Counted from the stretch's first letter, positions 43,206 to 53,017 are shown. The stretch: DNA of 64,000 nt from Gammaproteobacteria bacterium (GCA_021324095.1 JAJPJT010000005.1:32001-96000), one strand, 5' to 3'. Numbers and translations: made by a program. The notes: generated by a model from the letters alone, not told the origin.

Positions 43206-45065
43206 TCAATACCCGATCACTTCGCCATCCCTTCGAAATTCCGTCGCGCCCCAGTAGCCATGATCCTTCGCGTGGTACCGGATGGCCTCGTAGCCACCGT
43301 AGCCGCCTTCCGCGTGCGTGGTGACTTTGACCTTGTAACCGCGTTCTCGCAATGCCGCTGCGATACCGGGATCGAATCCCGATTCCAGCATCACCATCCC
43401 CGTGCCCTCGGCGGCCACACCCGCCGGGGTCGCATCCCCAACGTGGGCCCAGCGCGCTGCGTCGCCCGCTTCCTGCACGTTCATGCCGAAATCGATCATG
43501 TTGACGAGCACCTGCGTTTGCCCCTGCGGCTGGAAGTAGCCACCCATCACGCCAAACGCCATCCACGGTTCGCCATCCTTCATCACGAAAGCCGGAATGA
43601 TGGTGTGGAACGGACGCTTGCGCGGCGCGTAGACGTTGGCACTCTTCGGGTCGAGCGAATACAACGCACCGCGATCCTGGAACATGAAACCCAAGCCGGG
43701 GGCCGCCTCTCCCGAGCCCATGCCGGCATAGTTTGACTCGATCATCGAGACCATCATGCCATTGCTGTCGGCGGTCTCGAAGTCGGTGGTATCTCCGCTG
43801 CCGGATGGATACACCCCGGTCTGGTACGGCAACGGATTGCCCGGCGCGATATTCGGATTGGCATGCTTGAGATCGATCAGCCTGCGCCGCTGGTCAGCGT
43901 AGGCATCCGACAGCAGGCCCTCGATCGGTGCGTGGTAAAAGCGCGGATCGGCGTACCACTTCGACAGGTCCGCCGCGGCGAGCCGGAAAGCACCGATCTC
44001 GGCCATCAACGTGTCGGGACTGCCGAGCCCCATCTTCTTCAGGTCGAAGCCCTTCAAGACGTTGAGCGTCTCCAGCGTCGCAAACCCTTGGCCGTTCGGC
44101 GGCAACTCGTACACGTCGTAGCCACGGTAGTTCACCGATTGCGGCGTCACCCATTCGCCGTGGAAATCCGCGAAATCGGAGTAATCGGGGCCGGTGCCGA
44201 TGCTCTTGAAGAAATTCGCCATCACATGCGCGATCTGGCCCTTGTAGAACGCGTCACGTCCGCCCTGCGCGATCAGCCCCAGTGTATGCGCCATGTCGGG
44301 GTTCCGGAAAATTTCGCCCTGGCGCGGCGTATGCCCGTCGATCAGGAACACCTTCTGCGCATTTGCGAAATCCTTGATGAAGGCCTGATGCTTCTCGAAG
44401 CCTTCCCAATTGCCCTTCCAGTATTCGGCCACGACCTGGGTGACCGGAAAGCCGACGGTCGCGTAATGGATCGCGGGCGCGAGATCCTCGGCGATGGGCA
44501 ACTTGCCGAACTTCTGGTGCAGCGCGAACCAGGCATCGACGATCCCGGGCACCGTCACCGGCAAGGGGCCGAGCAATGGGATCTCCTCGGTGGGTTTCAT
44601 CCCGGCTTTTTCATAGGCCGCCTTCACCTGTGCCTGCATCTGCTTCAGCGAGCGATCCTTGGGCGACCAGCCTGAGCCGTTGTAACCGTAAAGCTTGTGC
44701 GTTTTCGGATCCCACACGATCACGAATGCATCGGCGCCGAGGCCGTTCAATACCGGCTCGGTGAGACAGAGCATCGCGCTCGTGGCGATCGCGGCGTCCA
44801 CCGCGCTGCCGCCCTTCTTGAGGATCTCGATTCCGGCCTCGGACGCGAGCGGCTGTTCGCTGGCCACCATCCCGTGCTGCGCGATCACCGGCGAACGCGA
44901 TCCCCATGGCGCGCCGGCGTAACGGTCGCCGCGGCTGACGCCCGCATTCGCCGTACCGATGCCGGTGACGACAACAAATGCACCGACAAGACCCGTCAGC
45001 AGGACGCTTCGCAAATTGCTCAAAGCCAGACCGACCCGACTCGAATCACGTCTAGCTGGCATCAT
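43206..45065 (-). CDS. Gamma-glutamyltransferase family protein, exported
   Basis: 619 residues from the first ATG of a tandem pair, with CGGAGG 9 bp upstream; ATGs upstream to 45110 lack this spacing. A hydrophobic N-terminal segment (LTGLVGAFVVVTGIG) acts as signal peptide. The Ntn-hydrolase core includes ASEAGIEILKKGGSAVDAAIA and GADAFVIVWD, then the self-cleavage Thr in GDTTDFETADSNGMMVSMI (canonical TTH is TTD here) and the MGGYFQPQGQTQVLVNMIDF region. It cleaves gamma-glutamyl or related N-acyl substrates. Confidence 0.9.
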   Translation of the reverse strand: MMPARRDSSRVGLALSNLRSVLLTGLVGAFVVVTGIGTANAGVSRGDRYAGAPWGSRSPVIAQHGMVASEQPLASEAGIEILKKGGSAVDAAIATSAMLCLTEPVLNGLGADAFVIVWDPKTHKLYGYNGSGWSPKDRSLKQMQAQVKAAYEKAGMKPTEEIPLLGPLPVTVPGIVDAWFALHQKFGKLPIAEDLAPAIHYATVGFPVTQVVAEYWKGNWEGFEKHQAFIKDFANAQKVFLIDGHTPRQGEIFRNPDMAHTLGLIAQGGRDAFYKGQIAHVMANFFKSIGTGPDYSDFADFHGEWVTPQSVNYRGYDVYELPPNGQGFATLETLNVLKGFDLKKMGLGSPDTLMAEIGAFRLAAADLSKWYADPRFYHAPIEGLLSDAYADQRRRLIDLKHANPNIAPGNPLPYQTGVYPSGSGDTTDFETADSNGMMVSMIESNYAGMGSGEAAPGLGFMFQDRGALYSLDPKSANVYAPRKRPFHTIIPAFVMKDGEPWMAFGVMGGYFQPQGQTQVLVNMIDFGMNVQEAGDAARWAHVGDATPAGVAAEGTGMVMLESGFDPGIAAALRERGYKVKVTTHAEGGYGGYEAIRYHAKDHGYWGATEFRRDGEVIGY

Positions 45066-45166
45066 TTCATCCATCCTCCGAACTTGATACGCCGCTGCGA
45101 GTGTACGCATGGTACTTCAGCTGACAGCGCCAGTCGGCATAACGATCCCACTCTTGGCGCCTGCTG

Positions 45167-45206
45167 TTGTCAGCTTTGCGCGCGAGCAATTATCATGTGC
45201 GGCTGG
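45167..45206 (+). promoter_or_regulatory. Promoter of the tRNA-Ser(CGA) locus
   Basis: TTGTCA (45167-45172), an 18-bp spacer and TATCAT (45191-45196), then GTGCGGCTGG, the discriminator shared by the three tRNA loci. It is about 67 bp upstream of the truncated tRNA fragment and 211 bp upstream of the mature tRNA. Confidence 0.65.
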
Positions 45207-45263
45207 CTTCCATGGACGGCGAAGCGCGCCGGCAGCTACCAAACGCCGGGCGCTTCATATCTT

Positions 45264-45407
45264 GGAGAGGTGACAGAGCGGTCGACACATTCGCCGGGAG
45301 TGACTGGACAACCGAAGGTTGGCCCCGAGCGCAGCGAGGGGTGAGCCTCGACGACGAGGAGAACAATGCGCCGGCCGGTTCTGCCATCACGCTGAGCGCT
45401 ACATTCT
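45264..45407 (+). pseudogene. tRNA-Ser 5' fragment plus structured element (copy D)
   Basis: The first 22 nt (45264-45285) are the 5' end of a tRNA-Ser through the D-loop (GGTCGA), where the sequence leaves the tRNA. It then carries the same element: GGACAACCGAAGGTTGGCC (hairpin 2 AACC/GGTT), the core CCGAGCGCAGCGAGGGG and hairpin 3 CCTCG/CGAGG. Hairpin 1 is degenerate. A further ~40 bp lead to the intact tRNA at 45408. Confidence 0.75.
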
Positions 45408-45498
45408 GGAGAGGTGGCAGAGTGGTCGAATGCGCCGGATTCGAAATCCGGTTTACGGGTTTCCCGTAACGTGGGTTCGAATCCCACCCTCTCCGCCA
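45408..45498 (+). tRNA. tRNA-Ser (CGA)
   Basis: 91 nt with CCA. The acceptor GGAGAGG pairs with CCTCTCC; the anticodon loop TTCGAAA between CCGGA and TCCGG gives CGA (codon UCG). The long variable arm (TTTACGGGTTTCCCGTAAC-like) and the T-arm TGGG-TTCGAAT-CCCA are those of class II serine tRNA. The accessory segment begins directly after it, so it may be an attachment site. Confidence 0.95.
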
Positions 45499-45553
45499 AA
45501 TCAAGAAGTTAGCCATACATCCGGTTACTTCTGATTGCAGGCAATTTCACACG

Positions 45554-45628
45554 TTGTCACCCCTCAGGGTGACAAGTGGGTGACAAAGCCTGCTGTGCCG
45601 AGCTTTGCAGAAGTTTTCAGTTGTCACC
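45554..45628. repeat. Four TTGTCACC sites in an otherwise gene-free stretch
   Basis: Exact 8-bp sites at 45554 (TTGTCACC), 45568 and 45579 (GGTGACAA) and 45621 (TTGTCACC). The first two form a 9+4+9 perfect palindrome (TTGTCACCC and GGGTGACAA). They lie between tRNA-Ser(CGA) and the first small gene, suggesting binding sites for a regulator or a replication/excision protein of the accessory segment. The rest of 45499-45786 shows nothing recognisable. Confidence 0.65.
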
Positions 45629-45786
45629 TGTTGCCGCCGACCGATGTCGGCTATCCTGCCCCGGAATCTTGAGCTGCCCCGCAACGGGGCACGAACCGGG
45701 CCACAGGGGGCGAAGTCAGCCCAATCGCATTTAGGCGATCCCATCCCGCGGCCAGCCCGGGGCCGCACGTGGATGGACCGTGCCTG

Positions 45787-46128
45787 ATGCATTCCTTTGA
45801 ACCTTTTCCGGACCGGAAGTCTTACGCGTCCGCCCTTGGACCTGTACTTAATCTCGATGGGCTCGCGCAACTCTTGCATCGCGACCGCGCGACGATAAAA
45901 GCTGATCGATGCCGCGCCCCTCACCGCGTCCCTCCCGCGCACAAGCCTCCCGGCACCAAAGAGCCACTCTGGTTGCTTGACGAAGTGCTGCAATGGCTAC
46001 GTGCGCACCCTGACTGTTCCCCCAAGCCCAACACTTCGCGTCGCATCGGCCGTCCCAAGAAGGCCGAACAAGTTCGGCGCGCACGCGCCAGTCGCATCCC
46101 TCCCAGCACCAGCGAGGTGGGCATGTGA
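45787..46128 (+). CDS. Small DNA-binding (AlpA/excisionase-like) protein
   Basis: 113 residues from MHSFEPFPDRKSYASAL. The segment LNLDGLAQLLHRDRATIKADRCR resembles a winged-helix/helix-turn-helix of the AlpA/MerR-excisionase type, with the following LWLLDEVLQWLRAHP. The C-terminus is basic (RRIGRPKKAEQVRRARASR). Such genes are common at the ends of integrated plasmids and prophages. Function as regulator or excisionase is an inference. Confidence 0.6.
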   Translation: MHSFEPFPDRKSYASALGPVLNLDGLAQLLHRDRATIKADRCRAPHRVPPAHKPPGTKEPLWLLDEVLQWLRAHPDCSPKPNTSRRIGRPKKAEQVRRARASRIPPSTSEVGM

Positions 46129-46213
46129 TGCAGACCACGATTGGAGCCGAGAGGATCACGCAGCTGCATCCACGATCATCCGCGCAGGCGGAACCGTAAC
46201 CTTCGACACCGCT

Positions 46214-46519
46214 ATGGTCATGCTTCGCGAAATCAAGCAGGCAACGTCCAGAACTCTGGCTTGGCTGGTGCGGGCGGACATGCTGCAGAAGATCCGGATC
46301 CCGGGCGGCGCCCACGTTTGGATGTCGACGCGCTCGCTGGTTGGCGAAAGCCTTCGCGACCAGCTCGACCGGCTTGCGCGGGTTCGCACGTTCGAACGGG
46401 AATGCGCCCGCCTTGATGCTCAGCTGGCGCGCGAGAGGCAGTTCAACCGCAAAGTAGAATTCAACCGCGCCCTTCGCGAAGCCAGGCAAGCGCTGCGAGC
46501 AGTCAAGAGCGGCAGCTGA
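46214..46519 (+). CDS. Hypothetical protein of the accessory segment
   Basis: 101 residues from MVMLREIKQATSRTLAWLV; the frame is open further upstream to an ATG at 45977 but that part overlaps the preceding gene and looks out of frame. It has a possible helix-turn-helix (LAWLVRADMLQKIRIPGGAHVWMS) followed by a long charged helix rich in Arg. No family is recognised. It follows the AlpA-like gene, so both may belong to the same integrated element. Confidence 0.5.
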   Translation: MVMLREIKQATSRTLAWLVRADMLQKIRIPGGAHVWMSTRSLVGESLRDQLDRLARVRTFERECARLDAQLARERQFNRKVEFNRALREARQALRAVKSGS

Positions 46520-46600
46520 GGGCGCTGTTTGTGGGCGCGGCGCCAGGCGGCGGATCGAAAACCAGTCGGCCCGATGATAGGAAACCGGACGGCTCTAAAC

Positions 46601-46640
46601 TAGTAATTTGGACGCTATGCAATTAGTAAATTGGACGCTA
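46601..46640. repeat. Direct 17-bp repeats at the DUF4143 ATPase start
   Basis: TAGTAATTTGGACGCTA (46601-46617) and TAGTAAATTGGACGCTA (46624-46640), one mismatch, 23 bp apart. They are AT-rich and reach into the possible TTG start of the ATPase gene. They may be operator half-sites or a duplication left by insertion. Confidence 0.65.
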
Positions 46641-47908
46641 CACTGCCCGGGCCATGCCGGCTACCCGCGACCCCGCAACCTTTGAGCGCCCCCCTGCGTG
46701 AAGCGGTGCGCGTCGCGCTCACCGACACGCCCGTGGTCTGCCTGCTGGGTCCGCGTCAGGCGGGCAAAACTACCTTGGCGCGGCAATTCGAGCCGGAATA
46801 CGGCTACGTCACCCTGGACGATCCCGCCACGCTGGCCTTCGCCCAAACCGACCTTGCCGGCTTCGTGGCGGCACTTCCGGATCCGGTCATCCTCGATGAA
46901 GTGCAACGCGCACCGGAATTGCTGCGCGCCATCAAATTGTCCGTGGACCGTGATCGGCGTCCCGGCCGCTTCCTGCTCACCGGTTCGGCCAACCTGTTGG
47001 AGTTGCCTCGTCTTGGCGACTCACTGGCCGGGCGCATGGAGATGGTGGACCTGCAGCCGCTCACCGCGGCCGAGCAAGCCCGCAAACCCGGCCGCTTTCT
47101 CAACGCATTGCTCGAAGGCAAGCTGAAGCCCGCACTGCCCTCGGCCGTGGAACCGGATGTGCAAGCGCTGGCTCGGTGTGTGGTGGCGGGCGGATTTCCC
47201 GAGGCGGTTCAGCGCACGCCTGAGCGCGCACGCGCCTGGCATCGCCAATACCTGCGCGCAATGCTGGAGCGCGACGTACGCGACGTGGCGCGCGTGCGCG
47301 ATCCGCTCGAGATTTCGCGCCTGCTTGAACTCCTGGCCCTGCGCACGGCGCAACTGCTCAACGTCTCCACCCTGACCAACGAGCTCGATCTGCGCCGGGA
47401 AACGGTCGAACACTATTTTTCTGTCTGTGAACGATTGTTCCTGGTGCGGCGTCTCCCGGCGTGGCACACCAACCGCGCCACGCGCCTGATCAAGGCGCCC
47501 AAGGTGCACCTGGTGGACAGTGGACTCGCCGCTACCTTGTCCGGCCTCGACACCGACGACGCTATCGCCCAGCGCGAGCGCTTTGGTCATCTGCTGGAGA
47601 CCTTCGTGGTCCAGCAACTCATTGCGCAGGCCGGCTGGACCGCGCCGGAGCTGGAGTTCTCCCACTATCGCGACAAGGACCAGGTCGAAGTGGACCTGGT
47701 CATCAGCCGCGGTCGCGATGTCTGGGGCGTGGAGGTGAAAGCGGCCACCACCGTCACGACTTCCGATGGCGCGGGGCTGCGCCGCCTCGCCGAGCAATGC
47801 GGCGAATACTTCCGTGGCGGCGCGTTGCTGCATGCCGGCAACGCCACCGTCAAACTCGCTGTCGAGAACTGCCTTGCCGTGCCGCTGGCACGGCTGTGGG
47901 ACATGTAA
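46631..47908 (+). CDS. AAA ATPase with DUF4143 domain
   Basis: About 425 residues if TTG (46631) is the start; the true start may be further in. Walker A is LLGPRQAGKTTLARQF, Walker B PVILDEVQRAPELL, sensor-like RFLLTGSANLLELPRLG, and the C-terminal DUF4143 half (about 210-400) contains LVDSGLAATLSGLD and the nuclease-like VDLVISRGRDVWGVEVKAAT. These proteins are frequent in mobile segments and beside restriction systems, with unproven roles. It precedes the type III mod by 11 bp, on the same strand. Confidence 0.85.
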   Translation: MDATLPGPCRLPATPQPLSAPLREAVRVALTDTPVVCLLGPRQAGKTTLARQFEPEYGYVTLDDPATLAFAQTDLAGFVAALPDPVILDEVQRAPELLRAIKLSVDRDRRPGRFLLTGSANLLELPRLGDSLAGRMEMVDLQPLTAAEQARKPGRFLNALLEGKLKPALPSAVEPDVQALARCVVAGGFPEAVQRTPERARAWHRQYLRAMLERDVRDVARVRDPLEISRLLELLALRTAQLLNVSTLTNELDLRRETVEHYFSVCERLFLVRRLPAWHTNRATRLIKAPKVHLVDSGLAATLSGLDTDDAIAQRERFGHLLETFVVQQLIAQAGWTAPELEFSHYRDKDQVEVDLVISRGRDVWGVEVKAATTVTTSDGAGLRRLAEQCGEYFRGGALLHAGNATVKLAVENCLAVPLARLWDM

Positions 47909-47919
47909 GGGGAATCCTC

Positions 47920-49682
47920 GTGGAAAAGCTGAAGATGCACACACCTGATCTCGTGAACGCCAACATCGAGCGGATCGCCGAACTGTTTCCCACCTGCGTC
48001 ACCGAAAGCCGGGACGAAGCGGGCAAGGTCACGCGCGCCGTGGACTTCGACCTGCTGCGGCAGGAACTGTCCGGCCGTATCGTCGAAGGTCCATACGAAC
48101 GTTACCGGCTGGACTGGCCCGGCAAGCGCGAAGCGCTGCTCGCCGCCAATGCGCCCATTGCCAAGACGCTGCGTCCCTGCCGCGAAGAAAGCGTGGACTT
48201 CGACACCACGCAGAACCTGTTCATCGAGGGCGACAATCTTGATGCGTTGAAGCTGCTGCAGGAGACCTATCTCGGCAAGGTCAAGATGATCTACATAGAT
48301 CCGCCGTACAACACGGGAGCGGATTTCATTTATGACGACGACTTTGTCGAGAGTACGGCTGACTACTTACAACGCTCGAATCAGGAAGGTGAGGAAGGCA
48401 AGCTGGTCAGTAATACAGATAGCAACGGGCGCTTTCACTCAGACTGGCTATCAATGATGTATACGCGTTTGCGGCTTGCGAGAGACCTCATGGCGAACGA
48501 TGGCGCCATATTCGTTAGCATTGATTTCAACGAATTCAGCAACATGAAAAAATTGATGGACGATGTCTTTGGAGAGGAAAATTTCCAAAGACAAATCGTG
48601 TGGCGCATAGGTTGGCTTTCTGGATATAAGACGACAGCGCGAAACTTCATCAGAAATCACGACATCATATTATTCTATTCCCGGAATCACAATGATCTCG
48701 CATTTGTAAAAAAGTATATTGAGAACAAGGATTTCAAAGAACTGGTCAAGAACGGACCAGAAATAACAGAAGTGCTGGAAGGATTCGGACTCGATAAGAC
48801 ACAACGCGACGATCTGCTGGATTTTGTAAATCACCGGAATCGTCCTGAGCGTTATCCTATTGAAGACACTTGGAACTGCAATGAATACGACGATTTGAAC
48901 AGTATTGCAATTGTCTCGTTCTCGTCTGAAAAGATTTCGAAAATTCTTGGTATAGATCAAGAGTTCAAAGGCCAAAAGTCAATACAAATGCTCAAACGGC
49001 TGTTGGTTTCAGTAACACAGGCCGACGATTTGGTCATGGACTTTTTTGCAGGCACCGGTTCTACCCCCATGCAGTTATGCAACTGAACGTAGAAGAAGCG
49101 GCCAGCCGGCGGTGCATTTCGGTGCAAATTCCAGAACCTTGCGAAAGCGATTCTGAGGCGTTTAAGGTGGGTTATAAGACAATCGCGGAGCTCGCCAAGG
49201 AGCGCATCCGCCGCGCCGGCAAGAAGATCAAACAGGACAACGCACGCAAAGACGGCATCGACAAACTCGACGTCGGTTTCCGGGTGCTGAAGATAGATAC
49301 GTCCAACATGGCGGACGTGTACTACCGCCCGGACGAGCTCGACCAGAAGGACCTCGCGGGCCATGTGGACAATGTGAAGCCGGACCGCACCGCAGAAGAC
49401 CTGCTGTTCCAGGTGCTGCTGGACTGGGGCGTGGACTTGGGGCTCCCCATCGTGCGCGAGGCGATTGATGGCCGCGAGGTGTTTTTCGTGGATGACAATG
49501 CATTGGCCGCGTGCTTCGTGAAAGACGGCAGCGTGGACGAGGGTTTCGTCAAGAAGCTGGCCATGCGGAAGCCGCTGCGGGTGGTGTTCCGCGACGCCGG
49601 CTTCGCCAGCGACAACGCGCGCATCAACGTCGAGCAGATTTTCAAGACCCTCTCGCCTGACACCGAAGTGCGGACGCTGTGA
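47920..49682 (+). pseudogene. mod: Type III DNA methyltransferase (Mod), interrupted by a frameshift
   Basis: Reads from a GTG (EKLKMHTPDLVNANIERIAELF) with AAGGGG upstream. It has N-terminal motif IV DPPYNTG (about residue 127) and later motif I DFFAGTGST, the beta-class order of type III Mod. The first frame stops at 49086, just after FFAGTGSTPMQ; a second frame from 49077 continues MQLNVEEAASRRCISVQIPEPC to 49682. Adding one C to the C5 run at 49064-49068 restores STPHAVMQLN, giving about 587 residues. The middle (roughly 48290-49060) is AT-rich compared with both sides. It is not certain whether this is decay, phase variation or a sequencing slip. Confidence 0.85.
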
Positions 49683-49692
49683 GGGCTAGAGC

Positions 49693-52600
49693 ATGAAACT
49701 TCGCTTCAAGGTTCAGGCCTTCCAGACCGCGGCCGTGAACGCGGTGGCGGATTGTTTTGAGGGCCAACCCAAGCTTGACCCGGCGACGACCAGCTATCGG
49801 ATCGATCCGGGCCGCGCACAGAAAGGCGTGACGGAGTCGCTGCTGGAGCAGGCCGGTTTCCGCAACGCCGATATTGCGCTGGACAACCGGCAACTGCTGG
49901 ACAACATCCAGCGCGTCCAGCGCATGCAAAGCCTCCATGTATCGCCGGCGCTGGTGACCAGCAAGCCGGCCGCGTTGAACCTTGACGTGGAAATGGAGAC
50001 AGGCACCGGCAAGACCTACGTGTACATCAAGACGATGTTCGAGTTGCACCAGCGCTACGGCTGGAGCAAGTTCATCGTGGTGGTGCCGTCCATCGCCATC
50101 CGCGAAGGCGTGGCCAAGACCTTCCAGATTACTGCTGACCACTTCCTGGAAACCTATGGCAAGAAGGCCCGCTGGTTCATCTACAACTCCAAGAGCCTGC
50201 ACGAACTGGAGAGCTTTTCATCGGATGCCGGCATCAACGTGATGATCATCAACGTGCAGGCGTTCAATGCCACCAGCAAGGACGCGCGACGCATTGATAT
50301 GGAGCTGGATGCCTTCCAGTCGCGCAAGCCGATTGATGTGATCGCCGCCAACCGGCCCATCCTGATCCTGGACGAGCCGCAGAAAATGGAAGGCGCAAAG
50401 ACGCAGGAGAGCCTGAAGAAGTTCAAGGCGCTGTTTGCGCTGTACTACTCGGCCACGCACAAGACCCCGCACAACAAGGTGCACCGGCTGGACGCCCTGG
50501 ACGCCTACAACCAGAAGCTGGTCAAACGCATCGCGGTGCGCGGCATCACAGTGAGGGGCCAGACGGGCACAAACGGATATCTGTACCTGCAAGATGTGCG
50601 GGTGTATCGCGACAAGGCGCCCGATGCTCGGATCGAGATCGAAGTGAGGCGCCAGCGCGAGGTGAAGCGCGAACTGCGTGTGCTGAGGAAGGGCGACAAC
50701 CTATTCGAGCTGTCAGACGGACTCGACCAGTACCGCGACGGCTATGTGGTCGCCGACATTGATGCCCGCGACAACACGGTACATTTCGTCAATGGTGTGG
50801 TGCTTGTCGCTGGCGAGGCGGTGGGCGACGTGAACGAGGATGTGCTGCGCCGCATCCAGATCCGCGAGACCATTCATGCCCACCTGGAGCGCGAGCGCCA
50901 ACTGTTCGGGCAGGGCATCAAGGTACTGAGCCTGTTTTTCATAGACGAAGTGGCCAAGTACCGCGACTACTCGCGGGAAGACACCAAGGGTGAGTACGCG
51001 CGGATCTTCGAGGAAGAATACAAAACGACCCTTAACGAAGTTCTTGAGTTGGAACTCGAGGCTGGCGCCGCGGCGTACCACAAGTACCTGAAAGGCATTG
51101 CGCCGGAAGCCACCCATCAGGGTTACTTTTCCATTGACCGAAAGACCAGCCGGCTGGTTGATCCTTCCATCATTGGTCGCGGTGACGAAAAGGGGCAGTC
51201 CGATGACGCGGACGCCTACGACCTGATCCTCAAGGACAAGGAGCGCCTGCTGTCGCTGACCGAGCCGGTGCGGTTCATTTTCTCGCATTCGGCCCTGCGC
51301 GAAGGTTGGGACAACCCCAACGTCTTCCAGATCTGCACCCTGAAGCACAGCGACAACACGGTCTCGCGCCGCCAGGAGGTCGGACGTGGTCTGCGCCTGT
51401 GCGTGGATCAACGTGGCGATCGGATGGATGCCCCGGCCACGGTTCACGGGATCAACGTGCTGACGGTGGTTGCCAACGAAAGCTACAAGGATTTTGTGGC
51501 AGGTCTGCAAAAGGACATCAGTGAATCGCTGTCGGATCGCCCGAGGGTGGCCAATGAGGCGTACTTCGCCGGCAAGGTGTTGCAGACCTCGACGGGCGCC
51601 GTAACCGTGACGGCACCGATGGCCAAGCAGATCTATCGTTACCTGGTCAAACACGACTACACGGACGACCGCGATCAGATCACGGCCGCCTACCATGACG
51701 CCAGGGAAGCAGGCACGCTTGCGAATCTGCCTGATGATCTCAAGCCGCATGCCGATGAAGTATTCAAGCTCATAGACAGCATCTTCAGCGATGCCCAGAT
51801 TCCGAAGCCCACCGATGATCGTGCCGGCCCGATCAACAAGCTCAACGCCAATTTCCAAAGAAAGGAATTTCAGGAACTGTGGCGCCGTATCAATCACAAG
51901 GCCGCTTACACCGTCCATTTCCACAGCGACGAACTGATCAAGAAGTGCATTGCGGCGCTGAACAAGGAATTGAAGGTGCAGCCGCTTCAGTACACCGTCG
52001 TGAGAGGTGTGCAGCGGGACCAGATTGGCGCAGATGAACTGAAACGAGGAGACGGGTTCGGCGTTGAGGAAACGCGCACCGACAAACATCGGGCTTCGGT
52101 GCACTCGGCCGTGCCTTACGACGTGATTGGAAAGCTGGCCGAAGCCACGGTACTGACGCGCGCGACTGTAGCGACCATCCTGACTGGTCTGGAGAAGCCC
52201 GTGTTTGCTCAGTTCAAGGCGAACCCGGAGAGCTTTCTGACTGAAGCGAGTCGCCTGATCCGTGAGCAAAAGGCGACAGCAGTGGTAGAGCACCTGTCGT
52301 ACAGCTTGCTCGATGATGGTTGGCAAACCGACATCTTTACCGTGGCGCAGTCACGCGTCGACTTCGCGCGGGCTGTGGGCAGGAAGAAGGCCGACGGCTC
52401 GCTGGGCCCGCTCGCCAAGCACATTTACGACTATGTGCTGGTGGACTCCAATTCCAGTATCGAGCGCAAGTTCACGGAGGATTTGGATACCAGCGCCGAG
52501 GTCGTGGTGTACGCCAAGCTGCCGCGCGGTTTCGCGATTCCCACGCCTGTCGGGGACTATAACCCGGACTGGGCGATTGCCTTCAAGGAAGGCAGCGTCA

Positions 52601-52785
52601 AGCACATCTACTTCGTGGCGGAAACCAAGGGCAGCATGTCCAGCATGGAACTGCGCGAAATAGAGAAGTCCAAAATCGAATGCGCCCGTAAGCTTTTTGC
52701 CGACCTCAACAAGCGCTTCGCGCCCGACCACGTCACCTACGAAGTTGTAGACAGCTTCGAAAAGTTGCGCGAGCTCGTTGCCTGA
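49693..52785 (+). CDS. res: Type III restriction endonuclease subunit (Res)
   Basis: 1030 residues and intact. The SF2 helicase part has Walker [16 protein letters not shown] (about residues 98-112), the DEAD-like [11 protein letters not shown], and motif [14 protein letters not shown]. The C-terminal endonuclease has a PD-(D/E)xK arrangement: PDW in YNPDWAIAF and E-x-K in VAETKGSM. Res works only in complex with Mod, so cutting depends on the neighbouring gene being readable. It begins 10 bp after the mod stop. Confidence 0.95.
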   Translation: MKLRFKVQAFQTAAVNAVADCFEGQPKLDPATTSYRIDPGRAQKGVTESLLEQAGFRNADIALDNRQLLDNIQRVQRMQSLHVSPALVTSKPAALNLDVEMETGTGKTYVYIKTMFELHQRYGWSKFIVVVPSIAIREGVAKTFQITADHFLETYGKKARWFIYNSKSLHELESFSSDAGINVMIINVQAFNATSKDARRIDMELDAFQSRKPIDVIAANRPILILDEPQKMEGAKTQESLKKFKALFALYYSATHKTPHNKVHRLDALDAYNQKLVKRIAVRGITVRGQTGTNGYLYLQDVRVYRDKAPDARIEIEVRRQREVKRELRVLRKGDNLFELSDGLDQYRDGYVVADIDARDNTVHFVNGVVLVAGEAVGDVNEDVLRRIQIRETIHAHLERERQLFGQGIKVLSLFFIDEVAKYRDYSREDTKGEYARIFEEEYKTTLNEVLELELEAGAAAYHKYLKGIAPEATHQGYFSIDRKTSRLVDPSIIGRGDEKGQSDDADAYDLILKDKERLLSLTEPVRFIFSHSALREGWDNPNVFQICTLKHSDNTVSRRQEVGRGLRLCVDQRGDRMDAPATVHGINVLTVVANESYKDFVAGLQKDISESLSDRPRVANEAYFAGKVLQTSTGAVTVTAPMAKQIYRYLVKHDYTDDRDQITAAYHDAREAGTLANLPDDLKPHADEVFKLIDSIFSDAQIPKPTDDRAGPINKLNANFQRKEFQELWRRINHKAAYTVHFHSDELIKKCIAALNKELKVQPLQYTVVRGVQRDQIGADELKRGDGFGVEETRTDKHRASVHSAVPYDVIGKLAEATVLTRATVATILTGLEKPVFAQFKANPESFLTEASRLIREQKATAVVEHLSYSLLDDGWQTDIFTVAQSRVDFARAVGRKKADGSLGPLAKHIYDYVLVDSNSSIERKFTEDLDTSAEVVVYAKLPRGFAIPTPVGDYNPDWAIAFKEGSVKHIYFVAETKGSMSSMELREIEKSKIECARKLFADLNKRFAPDHVTYEVVDSFEKLRELVA

Positions 52786-52867
52786 CGGTTGCAAAACCTC
52801 CAAATGGCTCCCGCCTAGCTAGGAAAGGAGGGGCGCGTGACAGCGCTCGCGCCCCCCTCACGTGTGG

Positions 52868-53017
52868 TTAGCGCAGCATCTGCCACGCCAGGTTTTCATC
52901 CTTAATACCCGCAAGGCCCTCGGCGAGATGTCCTCTCGCTTCCTCCAACGATTTCACGTCGGCGCAAAGGTCGTCCGTCCCGAGGGCGCTGACATCCAGC
53001 CAGGCGTGCAGCCTCAT
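52868..53017 (-). CDS. Possible small protein or gene remnant
   Basis: 49 residues from MRLHAWLDVSALGTDDLCAD to a TAA at 52870. It is leucine-rich and helical and looks protein-like, but the ribosome site is weak and no family is recognised. The 312-bp gap 52786-53097 between res and the metallopeptidase holds only this and no clear RNA or repeat. It may be the tail of a decayed gene. Confidence 0.3.
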   Translation of the reverse strand: MRLHAWLDVSALGTDDLCADVKSLEEARGHLAEGLAGIKDENLAWQMLR

